Below, piece by piece: positions 1 through 6,099 of a DNA stretch of 7,888 nt. The DNA is from UBA2943 sp946534895 (GTDB taxonomy: Bacteria > Bacillota > Clostridia > Christensenellales > Aristaeellaceae). The DNA is taken from assembly GCA_946534895.1 (NCBI GenBank), contig CAMNDE010000116.1:1-7888 (forward strand). Reading direction: 5' to 3'. Numbering within the stretch: the first letter of the stretch is position 1; each line of letters begins with the position of its first letter. The notes under the pieces are model-generated. The model ran no database searches and was not told the origin of the DNA. It was given only the letters and a program-made list of their open reading frames with translations. Made by a program: the position numbers and the translations under genes.

Positions 1-413
1 TGTGAAAAATCATGGGGCTTATTACAGCCTTCAAAATCAGGATTCATCACTCTGGTGATATTGTAGAATACTTTCTGCTCATCGTCCTCATAGGCAACAT
101 AAAGGCTTTCATCGGCCAGAACAAATCCTGATTTCTCAAAATGCCTCCTGATTGCCTTTTGGAGAATGTAGTGTTCATCGATTACCCGCAGGCTGTTCAA
201 CGGATTGTACAGGCGAAGCCCATAATCCGGGAACTCACGGTACGTATTCCTGCCTCCAACCACTTCTTTCAGCTGTGCATAGGATAATTCCGCGTTTTCC
301 ACCTTCATGCTCTCGTAGATATCATGATATCGTGAAAAATGAGTCTCTTCGCCGAACACCACCAGTGGGAACAGTGTCAGAACGGCCATCAGAGCACAGA
401 TGAGTCTTTTCAT
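1..413 (-). CDS. Exported protein of unknown function, N-terminal part (cut by the left edge)
   Basis: The frame stays open from an ATG at 413 to the window edge, giving 137 residues with no stop, so the C-terminus is missing. The start is supported by AAAGGA (minus strand, 422-427) lying 8 bases before the ATG. Residues 1-21 form a classic signal peptide: M-K-R, then a hydrophobic stretch (LICALMAVLTLFPLVVF), then G-E-E. No lipobox cysteine is evident, so the product is probably secreted or released rather than a lipoprotein. The mature part is charged and rich in Tyr, Glu and Arg (for example RYHDIYESMKVENAELSY, about residues 28-45). I recognise no family in it. It follows the Ig-like-domain exported protein after a 252-base gap and may belong to the same surface-directed group. 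That the gene is real is fairly certain; its function is unknown. Confidence 0.75.
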   Translation of the reverse strand, partial: MKRLICALMAVLTLFPLVVFGEETHFSRYHDIYESMKVENAELSYAQLKEVVGGRNTYREFPDYGLRLYNPLNSLRVIDEHYILQKAIRRHFEKSGFVLADESLYVAYEDDEQKVFYNITRVMNPDFEGCNKPHDFS

Positions 414-665
414 GTTCAAAATCCTTTCTTTCAGATTCAAATTCAGAGGCGAATGCATGCTTGTCTATACCTTCTGTCTCGCAGGCTGTGCAAAGCCGTC
501 TGTTTTCAGGATGTAATGGATAACAAGCTGCTATCCGAGGCAATGCATGAAATGGAAGAATCTGCTTCATGTATTGCCACGATTTCTCATTGATATACGC
601 CCGCTTTGGGGTTTTATAGGGCATATCTTTTCCTTATCCAGTGTCTTACTCCGGTCCCCATCCTT

Positions 666-2198
666 TTACTTCTCTGTAATCTCAATTTCTGCCGATGCAA
701 CAACCGGTTCCGGAGCCCCCTGCGCTGTGCAGGTAACGGTAATCTTCTGTCCCACAGGAGCGTCCTTTTTGATTCTGATCTGACCATTCTGGGAAATGGA
801 TGCAATGCTTTCGTCCACATCCAACGCCCATGCAAGCTTTTTGTCGGAAGCATTGCGCGGACTTATCGCCGCATTCATGGCAAGCGTTCTTCCGGGAACA
901 GCCCTGCCCCGCGCTGTAAGTTCCAGTGCCTCTACCGGCTGTTTGACCGTAACGTTGACTCTTCCGGTCCTGCCGCCTCGTTCCTTCACGGTGATACTCA
1001 CTTTTCCGGCTTTCAGCGGTTGGATGACAGCACTTCCATCTCCATGGTCCTCTATCTCCACGATGCTTTTGGCGGATGCAGTCCATACGAGTCCTTCCAG
1101 CGGAACCGAAGCCGGCTCAAGGGAAGCGGAAATGTCTGCCGTCTGGCCTTCTGCAGCGAAAAGTGTCACAGCCGAGGGCTCCACATTCACAGCTTTGACT
1201 CTGGGGAGAAGGGTAATTTTCTTCACAGCATAGGTGCCGTAGGTTTCAGACTGTGCCGCAACATAAACCGTCTTGACATCATCGATATTACTGTTGACTG
1301 TCAGAACGCCTCTGTTGTCTATCTTAGCATCCATTGCATCTTTCGAATAATAACCGATTTCAGTTTCAGGACTAAAGGAATCCAGGACATTCCAATTGAT
1401 CCTGTTGTTTTTTGCCTGTGCGTTCACAATTGAGGGATCTGCAAATGATGCAATGAATTTCAGTTTCTGACCGGCTGATACAGAAGTTACCCCATCTTCT
1501 GTCGACAAGGTAAGTCCGACCTGAGCTTCGGTGATTAACGGCTGTGAGGTATCCAGTGAGAAATACCCTGCCAGCTGTCGCAGGTCTTCAATGGTCGGAG
1601 TATAGACTGCCGGCGGCGATGATATGAGTATGAATATCAGATGCCTCCCGGAGCATGCCGCAATTATCCCAAATGCCAGTTTCTCGCCTTCATTGGTTTT
1701 GATTCCTGTTCCGAGAGCAACCGGGTATCCGTCGATCTCCATTAAGTAGGATGAGTGGTTTGCCAGGTTATCCGATACCTCTGAGATGGCCGATTCTACT
1801 GATGATTTCATACCTTCGACCGTGGAGTACAGGCGTTCTTCCGGTTTCGGACTGAACATGTACAAGGCGCTGATTTCCGTTCCGGCGACAGAAGAAGTGT
1901 ACAGTTTGGATTCGGATACTTCATCATATTCCCATGTGCCCAGACTGGTCTTGCCTGAAAGGATGCCGACTGTGTCCCCATCTCCAATCGCGACAGAGAC
2001 AACTGCACTTGCCGGAAAGGTTCCTTCTTCTCCTGACTGAGCACTGGATGAATCGTTGACGCCGGGGTATGTTTCTGTTGGTATCACTTCAGCCGTTGTC
2101 CCCTCACTCTGACTGCTCCCGTTCTCAGATTCAGCCGGGAAGACGATCATGGACAAAAGCACGATCATTGACAGGAAAACCGATACAAGCTTCTTCAT
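666..2198 (-). CDS. Exported multidomain protein with bacterial Ig-like (Big_2-type) repeats
   Basis: This 510-residue protein begins with a signal peptide (residues 1-24: M-K-K, then LVSVFLSMIVLLSMIVF, then PAES). A Ser/Thr/Glu/Gly-rich linker follows (about 25-62). Residues 65-220 look like one globular domain that I cannot name; it includes a hydrophobic strand LIFILISSP and the sequence TIEDLRQLAGYFSL. From about 225 to 508 come roughly three Ig-like units of 85-110 residues (about 225-333, 334-419 and 421-508). They show Big_2 hallmarks: 'VNVEPSAVTLFAAEGQTADI', 'GLVWTASAKSIVEIE', 'IQPLKAGKVSITV', and in the last unit 'KLAWALDVDESIASISQNGQI'. Such domains usually act in surface adhesion or as spacers. 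There is no LPXTG sorting signal and no C-terminal membrane anchor. GAGG lies 6 bases before the ATG at 2198. Alternative in-frame starts lie at 2210, 2228 and 2231, the last two behind an AGGA. The frame stays open up to 2543, but that part overlaps the regulator gene and does not look like protein. Confidence 0.85.
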   Translation of the reverse strand: MKKLVSVFLSMIVLLSMIVFPAESENGSSQSEGTTAEVIPTETYPGVNDSSSAQSGEEGTFPASAVVSVAIGDGDTVGILSGKTSLGTWEYDEVSESKLYTSSVAGTEISALYMFSPKPEERLYSTVEGMKSSVESAISEVSDNLANHSSYLMEIDGYPVALGTGIKTNEGEKLAFGIIAACSGRHLIFILISSPPAVYTPTIEDLRQLAGYFSLDTSQPLITEAQVGLTLSTEDGVTSVSAGQKLKFIASFADPSIVNAQAKNNRINWNVLDSFSPETEIGYYSKDAMDAKIDNRGVLTVNSNIDDVKTVYVAAQSETYGTYAVKKITLLPRVKAVNVEPSAVTLFAAEGQTADISASLEPASVPLEGLVWTASAKSIVEIEDHGDGSAVIQPLKAGKVSITVKERGGRTGRVNVTVKQPVEALELTARGRAVPGRTLAMNAAISPRNASDKKLAWALDVDESIASISQNGQIRIKKDAPVGQKITVTCTAQGAPEPVVASAEIEITEK

Positions 2199-2437
2199 AC
2201 AATCCCTCATCTTTGCTGATATTTTCATCATTGAATTCCTGTTTTCCAAACTGTTTCTGAATCCATTCCGCCTTTCCACCCCTTTTCTGATAACATCCGA
2301 TATGGAAAAGCAACTTCTGCAAAATTGGCTTCTGCCGCACAACCATGCAATGCGCACTTTCCATAAACGTTTATTGATGCCGGCAAACCCGCAGCATGAT
2401 TTTTCCATTCGTTCCAGGACAAAAGCATGTATATGAA
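2199..2437 (-). other. Gene-free interval between regulator gene and Ig-like protein gene
   Basis: This 239-base stretch separates the stop of the helix-turn-helix protein from the chosen start of the exported Ig-like protein. It holds no convincing gene: the short frames that cross it lack supporting ribosome binding sites and have no recognisable protein character. I found no clear intrinsic terminator and no consensus promoter. It does contain a perfect palindrome at 2363-2374 (listed separately). The length is more than a simple intra-operon spacer needs, so a promoter or control site for the downstream exported protein is plausible. Confidence 0.5.
2363..2374. promoter_or_regulatory. 12-bp perfect palindrome, possible operator
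   Basis: ATAAACGTTTAT reads identically on both strands. It sits between the regulator gene (3862-2438) and the start of the exported protein gene (2198), about 165 bases before that start. An even-length perfect palindrome of this size in a short AT-leaning gap is typical of a site bound by a dimeric helix-turn-helix protein. I found no second copy in the other gaps of this window. The operator role is inferred from position and symmetry only. Confidence 0.3.
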
Positions 2438-3862
2438 TCACGGCTTCTCTTCTGATTCCACCCGCGATTCTGATTCCGGACGAGTCTGTAGCTGGATCAG
2501 AATCTGATTCAGATACTTGCGAGTATCCTGTTCTGTACCGCAATACTCAGGAATCACGATTTCGTCCACATACTGCCTCATCAGATCGGCATATCTCCTT
2601 CCGGGAAAAATCAGCTCCCGGTATGCGTCTTTTTCCACGTTATAGCTCGTCTGACTGGGATAGATCAGCACGCCGAAGGTAGCGTAGGCTTCAAAGGAGA
2701 ATGTCCGGCTCAGTTCCCTCTGGGCAAAAAGGATCGTTACCTGCGGATTGCTCAGCAGATTGAGCAGATACCGGAAGATGGACATCCGCTCTTCGATGGT
2801 AAAAGGCCTGCACGCATAAAACTGATCCGGCAGTTTCCCGTGAAGTGCAAATTCCATTGTGGCCCGACGGGAAAGAATCATCTTTGTTTCCCGGTTGTAG
2901 AAATTCTCCGCACGCTTGCGGAAATAATAGATGATGGATTCTGCACTGGTCGCAATGGGTGCCGTATTCCGGGTCAGGAAATCCCTGAAGCTCTGAATGC
3001 TGATGTCTGCAGGCAGCATCTGAATGCCGGCTGTGGGCTTGATAATGGTCTTCCTGTGCATGTTCTCCATATGCAGGGAGTCTTTCTGAAAGCGGATATA
3101 ATCGCTTCCGTTTTTCATGTCTTCGTTATGATACAGGGCACAGGTTCCAGGTACATCAAGCTTCTTCCGGTATTCCTCCAGGCTCAGATCCCGTGCAGCA
3201 TCTTCAGCACAGCAGATGAAGGATTCTCCGCATGCAGCCATGAGTGTTTCCCGGTTGCTTTCAGGATTGCGTTTTATCATGATGTTCCAGCTGAGCATCG
3301 CCTGGGAAACCGTATCCTCTTCCACCAGAAATACCTGATACCTGGCTTCTGTCAGTAAGTTCAGCAGTTCCGAAAGCACCGGCGGATGATTGTACAGTTC
3401 CGCGTATGTCACATAATGAAAAATCCTGACATCTCTGTTTTCAGCCATGCACTGCCGGATATAGTCATATGTCTGCTCCCAGGGGCAGCCCAGAATCAGC
3501 AGGGTTCCCACAGGCTCCCTGCGCAGGTCTGCTGCCGGAACCGTGGTCTGAGACGGCTGCAGGGACGTTTTTGTGCGAATCTGATGGTCCAGTGCCTCGA
3601 GCAGGGCACATTCACGGGCTCCGATCCGTTCCGTACGCAGCGCAGCCTGAAACCGCCGGGCCCATCTGTCCTCAATATGAGTGTGCCTGGACAGCAATTC
3701 ATAAAACTGACTGCATCCGTTCCATGTGGACCGGCCCTGAAGAATGCGGGCCACGGTGGTTTTGCTTTTCAGATGGACTTCCGCAGAAAGTGATGCCATG
3801 GAACGCAATGTTTCTTTCATCCAGGCATCAAGGCATGTACTGAATGTTTCTATCACAATCAC
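2438..3862 (-). CDS. Putative helix-turn-helix regulator with a large uncharacterised C-terminal region
   Basis: A 474-residue protein without signal peptide or membrane segments. Residues about 9-60 resemble an XRE/LacI-like DNA-binding head: the stretch SLSAEVHLKSKTTVARILQG (24-43) fits the pattern 'LA-x-x-x-x-x-S-x-x-T-V-S-R-I-L-x-G', although its recognition helix is degenerate. Residues about 62-110 are helical and basic. From about 117 a new domain begins with a Rossmann-like strand-turn (GTLLILGCPWEQTYDYI) and alternating strand/helix character up to about 180. The rest, to 474, is mixed helical with Tyr/Phe-rich patches and an acidic tail (ESRVESEEKP). I cannot assign this part to a family; ligand sensing or oligomerisation would be typical. 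The start is GTG at 3862: GAAGGG lies 6 bases upstream, and an in-frame TGA two codons before it rules out a longer form. A second GTG at 3856 is less well spaced. It is transcribed towards the exported-protein genes and may control them or itself. Confidence 0.8.
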   Translation of the reverse strand: MIVIETFSTCLDAWMKETLRSMASLSAEVHLKSKTTVARILQGRSTWNGCSQFYELLSRHTHIEDRWARRFQAALRTERIGARECALLEALDHQIRTKTSLQPSQTTVPAADLRREPVGTLLILGCPWEQTYDYIRQCMAENRDVRIFHYVTYAELYNHPPVLSELLNLLTEARYQVFLVEEDTVSQAMLSWNIMIKRNPESNRETLMAACGESFICCAEDAARDLSLEEYRKKLDVPGTCALYHNEDMKNGSDYIRFQKDSLHMENMHRKTIIKPTAGIQMLPADISIQSFRDFLTRNTAPIATSAESIIYYFRKRAENFYNRETKMILSRRATMEFALHGKLPDQFYACRPFTIEERMSIFRYLLNLLSNPQVTILFAQRELSRTFSFEAYATFGVLIYPSQTSYNVEKDAYRELIFPGRRYADLMRQYVDEIVIPEYCGTEQDTRKYLNQILIQLQTRPESESRVESEEKP

Positions 3863-4079
3863 CCATCACCCTTCGAGTTCTCATAGATCCGTGGTGAAAT
3901 TGTATGTCGATATTGTGCAGTATCCCGAATTTATACTAACATAATTTTGCAGATTTTTCTCAAGCATTCAGACACAGAAAAAATGTGTACGGCTCAAGAA
4001 CTTTGTTCACGGATAATCGCAGGCTGCTTTGCAAGCTGACGCTTTCCTGCCATATTCTCCACAATGTGACGCTGCACCC

Positions 4080-4116
4080 TTTTCTCTCAGGTGCCGCCCG
4101 TGTACTTGAGAGAGAA
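4080..4116. repeat. Imperfect inverted repeat next to the operon terminator
   Basis: TTTTCTCTCAGGT (4080-4092) and ACTTGAGAGAGAA (4104-4116) pair over 13 positions with two G-T wobbles around an 11-base loop. The right arm reaches into the A tract that forms the T tail of the terminator at 4121-4153. The two structures therefore overlap only in the tail. It could be a second, back-up hairpin or a protein-binding site upstream of the regulator gene. Confidence 0.4.
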
Positions 4117-4153
4117 AAAAAGGAGCCGCAAAGCATATTGCTTCACAGCTCCT
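4115..4153 (-). terminator. Strong Rho-independent terminator of the sugar operon
   Basis: On the minus strand, 12 bases after the esterase stop codon, AGGAGCTGTGAAGCA and TGCTTTGCGGCTCCT form an uninterrupted 15-bp stem. Three of the pairs are wobble pairs, the loop is ATA (4136-4138), and a run of seven T follows directly. Stem length, tight loop and T run make this a textbook intrinsic terminator. It marks the end of the transcript carrying the oxidoreductases and the esterase. Confidence 0.9.
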
Positions 4154-4165
4154 GAATGATTTTTC

Positions 4166-4933
4166 TCAAAGCCAGTTTTTGATCACATGCCGGATTTCCT
4201 GTTCCCAGAAATCCCAGTCATGTCCGCCGGGTGTTGTCCGCCAGGTATAGGGTATCTTCAGTTCATCCAGAAGGCCGATAAATTTCTGATTCGCTTCCAG
4301 AAGCCCATCCTGTTCACCGCAGGAGATATAGAGATCCGGAAGTGGTTTGCCTTCTTCTGCCAGCTTCCGCACTATCCATGCGGGGTTCAGATCGGACGAA
4401 ACCGCATCTGCCATGTCCCCGAACATCGCCTTCATATACGGCGAACTGATCGGACTTCCCTCTCCAGGCTGCGGCGTACGCGGCATATCCAGAATCAGGG
4501 CACCGGAGAAAGCGATCACTTTCCCGAAGGTATCCGAATACTTCAGTCCATTGCGCAGTGCGCCATACCCGCCCATGGAAAACCCGCACAGCCAGGTATC
4601 TTCACGGCGGTCAGACAGATGGAACAGCTTTCTGGTGACTTCCACCAGTTCCTGTCCCACCCAGGAGGAAAAGCGGTTCATATAGTCCGGATGGTCCACA
4701 TAGAAACCGTTTTCCCCGTCAGGCATGACCACGCAGATCCCTTTGTCCTCCGCGTAGCGCTGTACGCAGCTGCTCGTCAGCCAGCTGGTTGAATTGCCGA
4801 ATATGCCATGAAGCAGGTACAGGGTCGGGTACGGAGCATGGCTTTCCTCCTCCATGTCCGTGGGCAGTATCACATTGAAATGTACTTTGCGTCCCAGCAT
4901 TTTGGACTTGTAGTCCACCTGTAAAAGTGCCAT
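4166..4933 (-). CDS. Alpha/beta-hydrolase esterase (putative esterase family, EstA/esterase D-like)
   Basis: A 255-residue cytoplasmic hydrolase expected to cleave carboxylic esters, for example acetyl or aryl esters on sugars. The family fold is clear: the oxyanion-loop motif LHGIFGN (41-47), the nucleophile elbow GFSMGG with Ser119, the acid Asp209 in CGEQDGL, and His238 in GGHDW, so the Ser-Asp-His triad is complete. No signal peptide is present and the length is normal for the family. I chose ATG 4933 (MALLQVDYKS) because AGAAAGGA lies 5 bases before it and similarity to family N-termini begins there; an upstream in-frame start at 4999 would overlap the preceding gene and add an unlikely leader. 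It is the last gene of the operon, 49 bases after the second oxidoreductase, and a terminator follows it. Members of this family include feruloyl and tributyrin esterases and S-formylglutathione hydrolases. The operon partners favour a sugar ester, but the exact substrate is unknown. Confidence 0.9.
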   Translation of the reverse strand: MALLQVDYKSKMLGRKVHFNVILPTDMEEESHAPYPTLYLLHGIFGNSTSWLTSSCVQRYAEDKGICVVMPDGENGFYVDHPDYMNRFSSWVGQELVEVTRKLFHLSDRREDTWLCGFSMGGYGALRNGLKYSDTFGKVIAFSGALILDMPRTPQPGEGSPISSPYMKAMFGDMADAVSSDLNPAWIVRKLAEEGKPLPDLYISCGEQDGLLEANQKFIGLLDELKIPYTWRTTPGGHDWDFWEQEIRHVIKNWL

Positions 4934-4946
4934 GTCGTTCCTTTCT

Positions 4947-4964
4947 GTCCCCGGAATCGGGGAC
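4947..4964 (-). repeat. Short perfect hairpin before the esterase ribosome binding site
   Basis: GTCCCCG, a four-base loop and CGGGGAC form a 7-bp GC-rich stem in the 49-base gap between the second oxidoreductase and the esterase. It ends 13 bases before the esterase ATG, just upstream of AGAAAGGA. No T run follows, so it is not a terminator. It may protect or set a processing point in the operon mRNA, or tune esterase translation. Confidence 0.45.
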
Positions 4965-4982
4965 ATCCTTTTCATTTTAAGC

Positions 4983-6068
4983 TCACGGAGCGACCACAAC
5001 CGCCTTCTCCTGCGCTCTCAGACAAAGTTCAGCCGCCTTGAACGCATGGGCCTGGGTCATGGCTTTTTCCGTGCGGTTCAGGCAGTCCAGAATCAGTCCG
5101 CCGAAGAACGGGAATCCGGTCTTGCCGGTGGCGTCAAAATACTGCTCACCCTTGCCGTTGACCAGGAATACATGGTTGCCGCCCTCTTTTTCCGCAGCCA
5201 GATTGATGTACTTGCGGATTTCGATAAAGCCTTCGGTGCCCAGAATCAGGGTGCGCCCGTCACCCCAGGTACGCAGCCCGTTCGGCGTGAACCAGTCCAC
5301 GCGGAAATAATTGGTGGTGCCGTTTTTTCCTGTAATGGCACAGTCGCCGAAATCGTCCAGCTCGGGATACTCCGGATGTCCGTAATTGCCGATCCGGGCC
5401 AGCGTAACCTCCGCGTCCTCCTCGCCGGCAAAATGCAGATACTGCTCGATCTGATGGCTGCCGATGTCGCAGAGAATGCCGCCGTATTTGGCCTTTTCAA
5501 AGAACCAGGCAGGACGGTTGCCGGCACCCAGCCGGTGCGGTCCGAATCCGGTCACGCTGATGACCTTTCCGATTTCCCCGGCATCCACCATGTATCCGGC
5601 CATGATCGCGCCTTCCACATGCAGACGCTCAGAATAGTAAACCATGTACTTCTTTCCGGTCTTTTTCACGGTTTCCCTGGCTTTTTCCAGCTGCGCCATG
5701 GTCGTGAAGGGCGCCTTGTCAGTAAAGTAGTCCTTCCCGTGCTCCATGACCGTGACGCCGAAGGGCCCGCGCTCGCTGGTCACAGCCGCCGCAGCCACCA
5801 TCATGGTTTCCTTGTCCTGCAGCACCTGGTCCTCACTCTCGGCAGGCGTTGCCTGGGGATAGATTTTCAGGAAATGCGCCACTTTTTCCGGATCCGGATC
5901 CCACACATACTTCAGCGTTGCGCCGGCTTCCGTCAGTGCGTTGCACATGCCGTAAATGTGCCCGTGATCCAGCCGTGCCGCGGAGAATACGAATTCTCCC
6001 GGCTTCACAACCGCCTTCTTTTCACCTACAGGGGCGTAGTTCATGCCGTCTGCAGCGTTCAGTTTCAT
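4983..6068 (-). CDS. Gfo/Idh/MocA-family oxidoreductase, divergent nucleotide-binding motif
   Basis: A 361-residue protein likely to oxidise or reduce a sugar or cyclitol hydroxyl with NAD(P). The two-domain layout of the family is visible: a Rossmann part (about 26-145) and an alpha/beta part with GGILCDIGSHQIE (196-208), giving Asp201 and His205 at the usual catalytic positions. TDKAP (116-120) stands where most members have EKP and keeps the lysine (Lys118). The usual GxGxxG dinucleotide loop is replaced by ARLDHGHIYGM (31-41), and WDPDPEK (56-62) follows as the acidic end of the second strand. The C-terminal part has the expected LGTEGFIEIRKY strand region (276-287). I chose ATG 6068 over 6074 because AAGGAGG lies 8 bases from the first and only 2 bases from the second. 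It sits 31 bases after the first oxidoreductase and 49 bases before the esterase. The family assignment is firm; the substrate is unknown. Confidence 0.88.
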   Translation of the reverse strand: MKLNAADGMNYAPVGEKKAVVKPGEFVFSAARLDHGHIYGMCNALTEAGATLKYVWDPDPEKVAHFLKIYPQATPAESEDQVLQDKETMMVAAAAVTSERGPFGVTVMEHGKDYFTDKAPFTTMAQLEKARETVKKTGKKYMVYYSERLHVEGAIMAGYMVDAGEIGKVISVTGFGPHRLGAGNRPAWFFEKAKYGGILCDIGSHQIEQYLHFAGEEDAEVTLARIGNYGHPEYPELDDFGDCAITGKNGTTNYFRVDWFTPNGLRTWGDGRTLILGTEGFIEIRKYINLAAEKEGGNHVFLVNGKGEQYFDATGKTGFPFFGGLILDCLNRTEKAMTQAHAFKAAELCLRAQEKAVVVAP

Positions 6069-6076
6069 ATGCATGC

Positions 6077-6083
6077 CCTCCTT
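6077..6083 (-). promoter_or_regulatory. Ribosome binding site that decides the start of the second oxidoreductase
   Basis: A perfect AAGGAGG lies on the minus strand before two nearby in-frame ATG codons (6074 and 6068). The spacing is 2 bases to the first and 8 bases to the second, so translation should begin at 6068. Confidence 0.75.
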
Positions 6084-6099
6084 GCAGCCTTATGCGTTC

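Larger units (their letters stand above)
3863..4165. other. Gene-free region between the esterase gene and the regulator gene
   Basis: About 300 bases without a supportable coding frame. On the minus strand it first carries the terminator of the esterase operon (4115-4153), then an inverted repeat overlapping its T-tract flank (4080-4116), and finally an AT-rich part (about 3890-3990) that presumably holds the regulator promoter. In that part a TATAAA-like box (minus strand, around 3930-3935) lies inside a small inverted repeat, AGTAT-9-ATACT (3919-3937). Another short repeat, ACACA-7-TGTGT, spans 3972-3988. No -35 box with good spacing is evident, so I mark no promoter. I see no riboswitch I can name. 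Confidence 0.5.

Noticed and set aside
464..493. Possible promoter TTGCAC-18-TATAGA on the minus strand, about 50 bases before the left exported-protein gene
   Set aside because: Both boxes are weak matches and the spacer is one base longer than ideal, so it does not stand out from chance.
322..624. Minus-strand frame of 100 codons between the two exported-protein genes
   Set aside because: An AAGGA lies at good distance before its ATG, but it overlaps the start of the left exported protein by 92 bases in another frame and has no protein-like features. It remains a weak possibility.
606..1433. Plus-strand open frame of 275 codons
   Set aside because: It lies antisense to the Ig-like protein gene, has no recognisable domain and is rich in Cys, His and Arg in an unprotein-like pattern.
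2199..2543. Longer N-terminus for the Ig-like protein
   Set aside because: The frame is open to 2543, but the added residues overlap the regulator gene and would bury the signal peptide behind 115 residues.
4084..4110. CTCTCAGG followed later by GAGAG, reminiscent of part of a glycine riboswitch
   Set aside because: The rest of the conserved core is absent and no glycine-related gene follows.
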